Below are positions 28,163-36,669 of a stretch of 36,676 bases of DNA, in pieces. The notes beneath the pieces are model-generated. The model was given only the letters and a program-made list of their open reading frames with translations, did not search any database and had not been told where the DNA came from. Location: the NCBI RefSeq assembly GCF_018860855.1, contig NZ_JAHKQE010000048.1:1-36676 (forward strand), given 5' to 3'. The stretch is from Amphritea atlantica. Its GTDB lineage: Bacteria > Pseudomonadota > Gammaproteobacteria > Pseudomonadales > Balneatricaceae. Position 1 is the first letter of the stretch; each line of letters opens with the position of its first letter. The position numbers and the translations under genes were made by a program.

Positions 28163-29302
28163 ATGGAAACCCTTGCAGTCCCTCAAGGCACTTTTTCACT
28201 AGCACGCTACCCCATACGTCAACAGGAAACCCTGCGTGCTTGGGATGCGGCCGATGAGTATCTGCTGAACTATCTGAACGATGAACAACTTCTCAAATCG
28301 ACCAGTAGAATCCTACTGTTAAACGATAGCTTCGGTACACTTGCCTGTGCACTCGCTGATTATCAGACGTTATCCATCAGTGATTCATTTATTGCCTATC
28401 AAGGGATGCGCAATAATCTTAAACATAACCGGCAAGACCCTGATGCCGTTCCGTTCAGACACTCACTGATGGATTATGGCGTTCCTGATCAACCCTATGA
28501 CTTAGTGCTACTTAAAATCACCAAAAGTCTCGCTCAGCTGGAAGACCAACTCCATCGGATTAGACCTTATATCGATGAAAATACTAAGATTATTGCCGCA
28601 GGTATGGTTAAAGCGATTCACAACTCAACGCTGCAACTATTCGAATCCCTGATCGGCGTCACCACCACATCATTAGCACGAAAAAAAGCGCGACTTATTT
28701 TCAGCGCCCCAAATCTAACGCTATCCCCCCCTGAAAATAGCTACCCAAAGTCATACACTCTAGAAAATACAGACTATCAAATTCTTAACCACGCGAATGT
28801 TTTCTCTCGAGAACGGCTGGATATAGGTACCCGCTTCTTCATAGAAAATCTACCCACAGACCAACGCTATCAACATATTGTCGACCTAGGTTGCGGTAAT
28901 GGCATTGTCGGACTGATGGCCGCCGCAGCAAATCCGGCCGCCACTATTAGCTTTGTTGATGAGTCGTATATGGCTGTCGCTTCAGCGCAAAGTAATTTTG
29001 AAAACGCCTTTCCCGATCGCAAAGCCGAATATTCAGTGACTGACTGCTTAAGTGGCATGCCCTCAGACAGTTATGACATCATTCTCAACAACCCACCTTT
29101 TCATCAGCAAAATGCGATCGGTGACTTTATCGCTTGGCAGATGTTCAATGACGCCAAAGCCTCATTAAAAAAAGGGGGGGAATTATGGGTCATCGGTAAT
29201 CGTCACCTTAATTACCACCTTAAACTGAAAAAACTCTTTGGTCATTGCACCACCGTCGCCAGCAATAAAAAGTTTGTTATTCTGAAAGCAATAAAAAAAT
29301 AA
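28163..29302 (+). CDS. rlmG: 23S rRNA (guanine(1835)-N2)-methyltransferase
   Basis: A 379-residue protein that aligns by eye over its full length with E. coli RlmG (378 aa). RlmG makes m2G1835 in 23S rRNA using S-adenosylmethionine. The N-terminal methyltransferase-like domain lacks cofactor motifs (LNDSFGTLACALA; AWDAADEYLL). The C-terminal domain has motif I DLGCGNGIVGL, the acidic VDES and the catalytic NNPPFHQQ. NHANVFSRERLDIGTRFF and GNRHLNYHLKLKKLFG are also conserved. Housekeeping gene; it supports a gammaproteobacterial host. Confidence 0.97.
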   Translation: METLAVPQGTFSLARYPIRQQETLRAWDAADEYLLNYLNDEQLLKSTSRILLLNDSFGTLACALADYQTLSISDSFIAYQGMRNNLKHNRQDPDAVPFRHSLMDYGVPDQPYDLVLLKITKSLAQLEDQLHRIRPYIDENTKIIAAGMVKAIHNSTLQLFESLIGVTTTSLARKKARLIFSAPNLTLSPPENSYPKSYTLENTDYQILNHANVFSRERLDIGTRFFIENLPTDQRYQHIVDLGCGNGIVGLMAAAANPAATISFVDESYMAVASAQSNFENAFPDRKAEYSVTDCLSGMPSDSYDIILNNPPFHQQNAIGDFIAWQMFNDAKASLKKGGELWVIGNRHLNYHLKLKKLFGHCTTVASNKKFVILKAIKK

Positions 29303-29431
29303 TCGTGGCGGCTTAATCCGAATCGACCCAGATGACGATATCCGGTATATTTATTGGCTTTGTAACCCTTAATTCAGTCCGGCCAGTCACTTATCAGGAA
29401 TAGATAAACAGAAAGCAGGCGCGGAAAATAC

Positions 29432-29460
29432 AATAAACCGTAGAACATAACGGTTTTATT
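29432..29460 (+). terminator. Hairpin downstream of rlmG, possible terminator
   Basis: AATAAACCGT pairs with ACGGTTTTATT around an 8-base loop with one bulged base; the 3' arm is T-rich. It lies 130 bp after rlmG and 84 bp before the TonB receptor, in a 242-bp gap with no other gene. It could end the rlmG transcript or lie in the receptor leader. Confidence 0.4.
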
Positions 29461-29544
29461 ATCGAAGCTGTCTTAATGGGTGTTTTTATTATTGGGGTTG
29501 GTACACGGATTTAATCAAACCTAACAACGGGTACCGTGACGGCC

Positions 29545-31653
29545 ATGGCTTTTTTAAATTTACGCAGAACGCTTAATAGCCTGTGTGTAACAACCCTATT
29601 ATGCCCTGTAGCGGCACACTGTGTAGAATTAGATGAGCTATCAGAGCTTGACTACCTTAACGACTTACCGATCACATTTTCAGCAACACGACTACCTCAA
29701 ACCCTGAGTAAAGCACCGGCGTCAATCACCATCATTGACCGACGCATGATCGATGCCTCCAGTGCTACCTCCATTCCAGAACTATTCAGATTAGTGCCAG
29801 GCATGCAGTCCTATCATACCGGTAACAACACCTCAGCCGCCGCCTACCATGGTATGAGTAATAAGTTTTCATCACGGATGGAGGTTATGATTGATGGACG
29901 ATCGACCTATATCCCACTATTTTCAACGGTCATTTGGGAAACACTTCCTATCACCATTGCCGATATTGAGCGCATTGAAGTTATCAGAGGAACCAACACC
30001 GTCACTCAAGGCTCTAATGCCTTTCTTGGCGCAATCAATATTATCACCCATACCCCTCTCAGTGATCAGTCCGATGTCATCCAATACACCCACGGCGAAT
30101 TCAATACCCGCAATATTCAGGCTGAGCATAACCAAAAAACAACTAATGGGCATTACCGCGTTTCAACCGGTATTTTAGGCAATGATGGCAATAGCTTTGC
30201 TAATAATGAACAAGATCCATATCTAAAACGATATATTAGCTTTGAAGGTACTATTTCGCCAACATTGCTCGATACTATTACCGTTGATTTAGGTTATTCC
30301 GAAGGCTATAGCTCAATTGGTGATATCAGCCCAAAAGCTGACTGGGACTTCAAGCGAAGAGAATTTGAGACAAGCTTTCAGCAAATAAATTGGTCTCACA
30401 TTCTCAATGGTTCGGATGAACTCAAAGTGAGTTATGCCCATTCTGTCAATAATTTTGACGCTCGACAGCTAACTGCTGAGGAAGTATCTCACAGCCTGCA
30501 GCAACCATTATCTATTGCTCAAGAGTTTATAGATGCCAACCCTCCAGCATTAATCACAGAAACCGGTAACATTAAGCAACATGACCTAGAGATAACACTA
30601 AAGCAGCAACCCTCATTCCACTCTCAACTGATAACGGGTATCGCTTACCGAGCTAGCAGCGCCAAAAGTCGACAACTGTTGAATACCGATGAGTGGGTAA
30701 AAGAGGAAAACACTCGTTTATTTACTAACTGGGAATACTCCGGATTTAACGACTGGACCATCAATACAGGCGCATTGCTTGAGCATACTAGCAACTCGAC
30801 CCGCGTATCTCCTCGTGTCGCAGCCAATTATCAGTTATCAGAACACAGCTCAATCAGAACATCTGTCAGTCGGGCTTACCGAATGCCTTCCCTCCTAGAG
30901 TCCAACTTTGAACGGATTATCTACATTCCCACCCCCTACACAAGCACCTTCGGCGAGGTCTATGACTATGAATTTCTAGCCAATGAAGATCTTTCACCGG
31001 AAAAACTCGACTCCATAGACCTCGGCTTAATGATCAGTTGGCCTGAACTGCACTCGCAATTGGATACCCGTATCTTTTATGAAAATATAGAAAACGGTAT
31101 AACACCGAGTTACCAACTTCTCGATTCGACGATGCAAGCATCAGCTCCTTTGGATAATGTGTATCGCGTCTATATGAACCGCGCACAGTGGAGCAACCGT
31201 GGCATAGAGTTGCAATACAAATATCAGTCTGATGGCAGACTCAAACCGTTACTTGTTGTAAATTATGGTTATATTGACAGTAACGGCTATCGCAACGATG
31301 GCAATCAACATGGCAGCACAACCGACATTATTGACCGTTTAGAAACTCGTAACCCGATGCATACCGCTTCGGCGCTCGCTAGCATCACCTTACCAAGCAG
31401 ACTGCAGCTCAGCTTAACCCATTATTATCTAAGCTCCGTCCGTTGGCAGGAGGGGGTCAAAAGTTCGGACGAACCTAATGCCTCCTATCATCGAACCGAT
31501 CTCAAAATATCTAAAGCATTTAAGCTTTCACCCAAAAGCGACCTAAAAATTGCTGTTATTGTGCAAAATTTACTCGATAAACCCTACTCAGAGTTTTATG
31601 CTGCAAATATGTTTGAACAACGAACCTATCTACAAGCCCAGTTAAGCTTTTAA
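29545..31653 (+). CDS. TonB-dependent outer-membrane receptor
   Basis: A 702-residue outer-membrane receptor. The signal peptide (LNSLCVTTLLCPVAAHC) is followed by a plug domain: SKAPASITIIDRRMID, IPELFRLVPGMQ, VMIDGRSTYIPLF, and IADIERIEVIRGTNTVTQGSNAFLGAINIIT. The rest is a beta-barrel with alternating strands (SPRVAANYQLSEHSSIRTSVSRAYRMPSLLESNF) and ends in QLSF, the normal terminal Phe of outer-membrane barrels. A TonB box is not clear; ITFSATRLP is a candidate. A GTG at 29536 is in frame. It is the first gene of an operon with a periplasmic binding protein and a BarA-like kinase. The ligand is unknown; a siderophore, a metal chelate or another scarce compound is possible. Confidence 0.93.
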   Translation: MAFLNLRRTLNSLCVTTLLCPVAAHCVELDELSELDYLNDLPITFSATRLPQTLSKAPASITIIDRRMIDASSATSIPELFRLVPGMQSYHTGNNTSAAAYHGMSNKFSSRMEVMIDGRSTYIPLFSTVIWETLPITIADIERIEVIRGTNTVTQGSNAFLGAINIITHTPLSDQSDVIQYTHGEFNTRNIQAEHNQKTTNGHYRVSTGILGNDGNSFANNEQDPYLKRYISFEGTISPTLLDTITVDLGYSEGYSSIGDISPKADWDFKRREFETSFQQINWSHILNGSDELKVSYAHSVNNFDARQLTAEEVSHSLQQPLSIAQEFIDANPPALITETGNIKQHDLEITLKQQPSFHSQLITGIAYRASSAKSRQLLNTDEWVKEENTRLFTNWEYSGFNDWTINTGALLEHTSNSTRVSPRVAANYQLSEHSSIRTSVSRAYRMPSLLESNFERIIYIPTPYTSTFGEVYDYEFLANEDLSPEKLDSIDLGLMISWPELHSQLDTRIFYENIENGITPSYQLLDSTMQASAPLDNVYRVYMNRAQWSNRGIELQYKYQSDGRLKPLLVVNYGYIDSNGYRNDGNQHGSTTDIIDRLETRNPMHTASALASITLPSRLQLSLTHYYLSSVRWQEGVKSSDEPNASYHRTDLKISKAFKLSPKSDLKIAVIVQNLLDKPYSEFYAANMFEQRTYLQAQLSF

Positions 31654-31672
31654 TTCGCTGCATAAACGGACG

Positions 31673-32635
31673 ATGTTGAAAACTACACGGGAAGTAGAAC
31701 CGAGATTAAGACCTTACTATCAGCTTCTCTATTGGCTGATAGCACTTATGCTTGTCAGCAGTAATGTCAAAGCTAGCAATACACTGCTGCTGCTTAGCTC
31801 AGATAGTCCCGCATATCAAACTGTCGCTACCTCGATTATCAGTCAAGGACCTACCATTCCCATAGATACGTCATATCCGGATAACCTGACAGATAATGCA
31901 GCCACTCACCTTGCCACATACTCACTACTGATCGCCGTTGGCACTAAAGCTACCGAGTTTGCAATGCAGTTCGCGGCCCAAGATAGCGTCATTCTCAGTA
32001 CGTTTATTCCCAGCCAAGGGTTTCATAAACTATCAGAAGAGTACGCAACAGCCCTTAAAGAAAGAGGTATCAGTACAACCGCTATCTATCTCGATCAACC
32101 CTTAGAACGTCAGCTAAAGCTAGCCACCCAGATAAAACCTGATTTAAAGAGGCTAGGGTTCACCCTAGGGCCAGACTCTCAATACCTGCTGCCACAATTA
32201 GAAAGTGCCGCGACCAACTTAAATTTAAGCCTCAATTATCAAACTCTGACACTAGAGAGCAACCCCATTCAGAGTATTCAGCCAGTAATGGAAGATTCAG
32301 ATCTGTTTCTAGTCATCCCAGATCAAAGCACACTCAATAGAACGACGGCAAAATGGTTACTCTATATGTCATTAAGAAACCAGGTGCCGTTATTAGCGTT
32401 CTCGCAGAATTATGTCAAAGCGGGTGCTGTGGCAGCCTGTATCACAACACCCGAAGAGATAGGCCGCTACACGGCTGAACAGCTCCATATTATAATTCAA
32501 GGGGCACTACCTCTTCCTTCCCATAGCCCATACTTTACAATCATTACTAATCCGCGAGTCGCAAGAAAGCTAGGCTTGAAAATAAAAACAGCGGATGAAC
32601 TCCAACAAACAATTGTGGAGAGCGAAGCGCAGTGA
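31673..32635 (+). CDS. Periplasmic ABC_sub_bind-family binding protein
   Basis: A 320-residue exported protein with a long basic N-terminus and hydrophobic core LLYWLIALMLVSSNVKA. The pattern of two alternating lobes is visible: LLLLSSDSPAYQTVA, YSLLIAVGTKATEFAMQ, LKRLGFTLGPDSQYLLPQL, DLFLVIPDQSTLNRTTAKWLL, FSQNYVKAGAVAACITTPEEIGRYTAEQL. The end has NPRVARKLGLKI, as in ABC_sub_bind proteins. No transporter genes adjoin it. It lies 19 bp after the TonB receptor, and its stop overlaps the kinase start (TGATG), so it probably hands a ligand brought in by the receptor to the kinase. This is inferred from layout. Confidence 0.83.
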   Translation: MLKTTREVEPRLRPYYQLLYWLIALMLVSSNVKASNTLLLLSSDSPAYQTVATSIISQGPTIPIDTSYPDNLTDNAATHLATYSLLIAVGTKATEFAMQFAAQDSVILSTFIPSQGFHKLSEEYATALKERGISTTAIYLDQPLERQLKLATQIKPDLKRLGFTLGPDSQYLLPQLESAATNLNLSLNYQTLTLESNPIQSIQPVMEDSDLFLVIPDQSTLNRTTAKWLLYMSLRNQVPLLAFSQNYVKAGAVAACITTPEEIGRYTAEQLHIIIQGALPLPSHSPYFTIITNPRVARKLGLKIKTADELQQTIVESEAQ

Positions 32636-35319
32636 TGAACAGCAAACATTCCCGCTATGGCATCCGCCAGCAAGTACTATTGATCACACTGATTCCGTTA
32701 GTGTTGATGACCCTGGTTCTAGCCGGTTACTTTGTTTCAACTCGCGTCAATGATAACAAAACAGCCCTGATTGAACGGGGCGAAACCATGTCCAGACTGC
32801 TCGCCCAAGCCTCCGAATTCGGCCTCGTGTCAGGCTTGACACATCAATTAGCGGCACTCAGTCAAGGCCCGATACAGGAAGATGATGTAGCAGACGTCAT
32901 ATTTACCGACACGGCACGCGAGATACTCTACCGCTCTGAGAGCTTCCCTCTTTCCCTCGACCTTAAAACCCAACCGAGTCATCACCTAGGCGACGATATC
33001 TGGCTATTCACCACACCGGTTACCTCCCAAGGGATCGTGATCGGTGACTCGCCAGAAACGAAATCAACTCAGGAACCAGAATTATTAGGCTGGGTGACGG
33101 TCGCGATGGCGACTACCCCAATGCATCGAAGAGAGAACCGTATCGTCACCAATAGCCTACTCATACTGCTCGGTGGGTTACTCTGCACCTTTATTATCGC
33201 TGCACGTTTTGCTGAGAGGCTAGCAAAGCCGGTTATTAATCTAACAGCGGTGGTTAAACAGCTTGAGGAGGGCCAACTGGACGCACGCACCGAAACAAAT
33301 TCTGATGCCGAGCTAGGGACTCTAGAGAATGGTATTAATCTACTCGCTGAACAGGTACAGAGCTCCAAGCTAGATCTTGAAAGCCAAGTGGCAAAAGCAA
33401 CAGCTCAGTTACGACAAACCATGCACAACCTAGAAACACAAAATTCAGCATTACAGTTAGCTAGGCAACATGCGGATCAGGCCAATATGGCTAAAGATAA
33501 TTTTCTTGCTCGCATGAGCCATGAACTACGCACACCGCTGACCTCTATTCTAGGCTTTACCAATATGCTGAGACAGACCGATCTTAGTTTTGAGCAACAG
33601 GAACACTGTCGAATCATTAATCAAACGTCGACCATGCTCTTATCCATTATCGATGACATCCTTGATTATGCGAAACTACAATCGGATGCCATCAAGCTAG
33701 AACAGATATCGTTTAATCCAGAACAGGTAATATTTGAAGCATTAGAGATGCAGTCCCAAAGCGCCGCCGCTAAAGGTTTGGAGTTAGCCTATCAGGTCGA
33801 TGAAGCCGCCTACGAAGACGTTTTAGGAGACCCTACAAGGCTGCGCCAGATAGCCACTAACCTTGTTAGCAATGCAATCAAGTTTACCGACTCTGGCCAA
33901 ATACTCGTCTTCCTACAAGTCGTTAGACAGGATACCTTCCGGAAAAAAATGAGGCTGTGTGTCCGAGATACGGGCATCGGCATTACCGATGATCAACAAA
34001 AACTATTATTTAACGCCTTTGCTCAAGCAGATTCATCGATCACCCGCCGGTTTGGAGGAAGCGGACTAGGATTAGTCATTGTCCAGAAACTCGTTCAACT
34101 GATGCAAGGACACGTTGATCTTAGTAGCCAATGGGGCAAAGGCACTCAAATTTGTTGCGATTTTATGGTCAAAACAGATCCATTAGCGCAGCAAGAACAG
34201 CCCCTCAAATCGTCTCAACGCGAAGTCATTATCTTTGATCGTCATCCAGAAAGCTTAGCTTCTCTCTGTGACATAACCCGCCCACTGACGACTAAGGTAC
34301 ATCCTTGCGCAACCCTTCAGAGCCTAGAAAAAACCTTGGCAAACACCCAGAAAGAGTCAGCAGCACTCATTTTTAGTCTAAGTGCTAATCCTGATATTGC
34401 TAACCAGCAGAAACTTAAAATAGCGACGATATTTGCCTCGTTTAAAGGCAGCACGCTGCTGCTAATGCCAGCGCTAACAGGCAATCTCCGTGAATTCACA
34501 CAACTTGGCGATTTCCCACATCTTACGATCAACAGCAAACCGTTACATCGAGCAGCGCTTAAAAAATGGCTAGACAGTGCAACAATTAACATTGAGGAAC
34601 AGCAACCATCACCTGACTCACTCTCTTCACTAGCCGAAATAACCGCCGTTATCGCTGAAGATAATGACTTTAACCGTTTACTCTTAAGAAAAATTCTTGA
34701 GTCCGCAGGTGCCACCGTATATGAAGCGAGCAACGGCCAACAGGCGATCACCCGCATTCATGAAGTACAACCAGACATCGTTATTATGGATGTCCATATG
34801 CCCATCATGGATGGTATCGAAGCAACCAAGGTAGTCCGAAAAACCTTTCCTCAACTTCCCATTATTGCGCTGACAGCTGATGTCATCACCAGCGAAGAAC
34901 AAGCATTACATCAAGCCGGCGTTAGCCGAATTGAATACAAACCTATTAATGACAGCCGATTACTCAAGCTGTTAGCAATGCTCTGCAATGAAGACAAATC
35001 GTTGGAGACCAAGGCGCTTGATAACGAACAAGCCCCGACAAAAGCAACCAACCTCATCAAATATCAATTAAGTAAAGAAGACTTGCATGAGGAGCTCTCA
35101 ACCCAGATCAACAGCTTGCATCAAGCATTTAGCCGTAACGATATAAAAAGCATACGTGACCACAGCCATCAACTAACTGGTCTAGCCGGCCTATGCGAAC
35201 TTCCAGAGCTTGAGAACTGCAGTATAGAGTTAAATGAAGCGGCAAAAGCGGGAAGTATTCGAGAGATATGGCAAGTATTATGGCGCTTAGAGCGACTGAT
35301 AGCGCATCAACAATATTAA
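32635..35319 (+). CDS. BarA-like hybrid histidine kinase (HAMP, HisKA, HATPase, pseudo-REC, REC, Hpt)
   Basis: An 894-residue inner-membrane sensor. Two helices (VLLITLIPLVLMTLVLAGYF and SLLILLGGLLCTFIIAARF) flank a periplasmic domain of about 135 residues. HAMP and a coiled coil lead to HisKA with MSHELRTPLTSILG (His about 296). The ATPase has NLVSNAIKFTD, DTGIGI and GGSGLGL. Residues about 530-650 look like a degenerate receiver without a usable phospho-acceptor. A full receiver follows (AEDNDFNRLL; DIVIMDVHMPIMDG, Asp about 719), and then an Hpt with SHQLTGLAG. Order and size match BarA. The ATG at 32635 overlaps the upstream TGA; a GTG at 32632 is also in frame. No response regulator is adjacent, so it may act on a remote one of the UvrY/GacA type. 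Confidence 0.94.
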   Translation: MNSKHSRYGIRQQVLLITLIPLVLMTLVLAGYFVSTRVNDNKTALIERGETMSRLLAQASEFGLVSGLTHQLAALSQGPIQEDDVADVIFTDTAREILYRSESFPLSLDLKTQPSHHLGDDIWLFTTPVTSQGIVIGDSPETKSTQEPELLGWVTVAMATTPMHRRENRIVTNSLLILLGGLLCTFIIAARFAERLAKPVINLTAVVKQLEEGQLDARTETNSDAELGTLENGINLLAEQVQSSKLDLESQVAKATAQLRQTMHNLETQNSALQLARQHADQANMAKDNFLARMSHELRTPLTSILGFTNMLRQTDLSFEQQEHCRIINQTSTMLLSIIDDILDYAKLQSDAIKLEQISFNPEQVIFEALEMQSQSAAAKGLELAYQVDEAAYEDVLGDPTRLRQIATNLVSNAIKFTDSGQILVFLQVVRQDTFRKKMRLCVRDTGIGITDDQQKLLFNAFAQADSSITRRFGGSGLGLVIVQKLVQLMQGHVDLSSQWGKGTQICCDFMVKTDPLAQQEQPLKSSQREVIIFDRHPESLASLCDITRPLTTKVHPCATLQSLEKTLANTQKESAALIFSLSANPDIANQQKLKIATIFASFKGSTLLLMPALTGNLREFTQLGDFPHLTINSKPLHRAALKKWLDSATINIEEQQPSPDSLSSLAEITAVIAEDNDFNRLLLRKILESAGATVYEASNGQQAITRIHEVQPDIVIMDVHMPIMDGIEATKVVRKTFPQLPIIALTADVITSEEQALHQAGVSRIEYKPINDSRLLKLLAMLCNEDKSLETKALDNEQAPTKATNLIKYQLSKEDLHEELSTQINSLHQAFSRNDIKSIRDHSHQLTGLAGLCELPELENCSIELNEAAKAGSIREIWQVLWRLERLIAHQQY

Positions 35320-35690
35320 AAATCTACCGATAGTGGCTCATTGCGGATAAAAAGATCAAACTCTTCTGCAAGTGTTTTAATATAGTTACGCCCCTTAGGA
35401 TCATAGAGATAGCCATTTAAGCCTGCTCGTGCCTTAACACCAACAACCTCCCCTTGATCAAACTGATAGCAGCGTATGCGAAACGCCTCTAAATCCATAT
35501 CATGGGAGATCGGCGTATGGATAAACAGACTCCATGCCTGTTCTGTCGTAGACCGGTCTTCAACGCCTTGCATTAAAGCAAGTATATACGCCCGATCAGG
35601 CCGGTAAGTTGGCGCTCGCCCAAACAGAAGCCCCACGACGAGGAACAGCAGCACCAGCAAGCTAACGAGGAAAACAACCACAAATTCCAT
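35316..35690 (-). CDS. Small membrane-anchored protein of unknown function
   Basis: A 124-residue protein that I do not recognise. It has one N-terminal membrane helix (VVVFLVSLLVLLFLVVGLLFG) and a small globular domain beginning YRPDRAYILALMQG, with FRIRCYQFDQGEVVG. The start has GAGG seven bases upstream, overlapping the stop of the preceding gene. It is co-oriented with the DUF2489-like gene (7-bp gap), and its stop overlaps the convergent kinase gene by 4 bp. Confidence 0.8.
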   Translation of the reverse strand: MEFVVVFLVSLLVLLFLVVGLLFGRAPTYRPDRAYILALMQGVEDRSTTEQAWSLFIHTPISHDMDLEAFRIRCYQFDQGEVVGVKARAGLNGYLYDPKGRNYIKTLAEEFDLFIRNEPLSVDF

Positions 35691-35697
35691 CTAAACC

Positions 35698-36177
35698 TCA
35701 ATGATATCGATTGAAATCCTGAGCTAATAGACTCCTAGCCGCAGTTACAACCTGATCATTATAATCAGATTCCAATGTTTCCATATGAGCCGTAAACTCG
35801 AGTTTCTCGGGGCCTTTAAGTGCTTTCCAAGCGGCTAAACGAGGAATATGTTTAGTCTGTTCAAAAATTTCATTAAAAACAATGTAGGTTTCTGATTGAG
35901 CAAGCAGTGGATCTAAATTATCTAACAGCACCTTACAGCGGATACTCGCTTCCGTCAGCGGTATCTCTTCATTCAGAATCGCTCGACTAATCACTTGTAG
36001 ACTTTCAATAAGATGCAAGCGATGTTGACTGACTTCTACCGCCATCTTTTGCAGCTTAACCTCAGCGTCTAGACGCTTTTGTTTCTGTTGCTGCAGCAAT
36101 CGTACGATATAGACTACCAGTCCGGCAACGATGATTAGATTTACCGCAATTAAAATATAAAGCGTTGTATCAGACAT
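35698..36177 (-). CDS. DUF2489-type membrane-anchored protein
   Basis: A 159-residue protein with an N-terminal helix (LYILIAVNLIIVAGLVVYIV), a basic coiled-coil segment (LLQQQKQKRLDAEVKLQKM), and a helical domain with VISRAILNEEIPLTEASIRCKVLLDNL and YIVFNEIFEQTKHIP. This pattern fits the DUF2489 family of gammaproteobacteria, which has no known function. It is the first of two co-directional small genes and is probably translated together with its neighbour. Confidence 0.75.
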   Translation of the reverse strand: MSDTTLYILIAVNLIIVAGLVVYIVRLLQQQKQKRLDAEVKLQKMAVEVSQHRLHLIESLQVISRAILNEEIPLTEASIRCKVLLDNLDPLLAQSETYIVFNEIFEQTKHIPRLAAWKALKGPEKLEFTAHMETLESDYNDQVVTAARSLLAQDFNRYH

Positions 36178-36441
36178 TAATGGCTAATTCCCAGAATAAA
36201 AACAAATAGAACACCACAGTATTGCGGCTATTCGCTAATTATCAAACATGGCAACGCCACTTGCCAGAAAAGATTTGCATAACCGCAGGGTGAGGAGAGG
36301 AACGAACCGCACCAGAGCGATAACTCGCACGACCCGTGATCCAATGCTAATCCAACGCTGATCACCGAGCTCTTATTTCTGCCAGAGACGGCTCCCACCG
36401 TGTCTGCTTGTTGTCTGTTTTTATCCGCTGATCCGAACGCC
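36178..36441. other. Intergenic stretch with no visible gene
   Basis: About 260 bp between the DUF2489-like gene and the rRNA-type terminator. It should hold the promoter of the two small minus-strand genes. A 78-codon minus-strand frame runs through it and into the terminator stem, but it has no family resemblance or ribosome site, so I do not call it. Confidence 0.5.
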
Positions 36442-36480
36442 AAAAACGAAAAAGCCCCGATCAAACTAATGATCGGGGCT
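36442..36480 (-). terminator. Strong terminator following a 5S rRNA remnant
   Basis: AGCCCCGATCA and TGATCGGGGCT form an 11-bp perfect stem (36453-36463 and 36470-36480) with a 6-base loop. On the minus strand TTTTT, CG and another TTTTT follow. It lies 14 bp past the 5S-like 3' end, the normal place of an rRNA operon terminator. Confidence 0.85.
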
Positions 36481-36494
36481 GTCTCTTATTTGAA

Positions 36495-36514
36495 GCTTGG
36501 CGATGACCTACTTT
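36495..36514 (-). pseudogene. rrf remnant: Truncated 3' end of a 5S rRNA gene
   Basis: On the minus strand AAAGTAGGTCATCGCCAAGC matches, from memory, the last 20 bases of gammaproteobacterial 5S rRNA (consensus ends GAGAGTAGG-CATCGCCA-GC). Sequence to the right (36515-36635) shows no further 5S homology: the loop E and B regions are absent. The terminator just left of it agrees with an rRNA operon end, so this is the scar of a lost or rearranged 5S copy. Confidence 0.6.
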
Positions 36515-36635
36515 ATTCAGGCTTCGCCTTCACCCTCTCAGCACTGCGTGCTTCGGGGCCGCCGTCACACGCTCCGGCGTTCAACGCGCTGCGCGCTTTT
36601 GTCGCCCATGCTCGATTCGGTCATAACATACCGAC
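36515..36635. other. GC-rich spacer between 5S remnant and distal terminator
   Basis: A 121-bp stretch with several short GC-rich inverted elements (for example around 36550-36600) and no credible reading frame. It replaces what should be the body of 5S rRNA. I do not recognise it. Confidence 0.4.
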
Positions 36636-36669
36636 ATAAAAAAACCCCTTGCACAGAGTGCAAGGGGTT
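36636..36669 (-). terminator. Strong terminator of a minus-strand gene beyond the right edge
   Basis: AACCCCTTGCAC and GTGCAAGGGGTT form a 12-bp perfect stem with a 3-base loop (36643-36669); on the minus strand a run of seven T residues follows. No gene in the window needs it, so a minus-strand gene or RNA must end just to the right. Confidence 0.85.

Noticed and set aside
36228-36464. 78-codon minus-strand gene
   Set aside because: It begins inside the rRNA-type terminator stem, has no ribosome site and no family resemblance.
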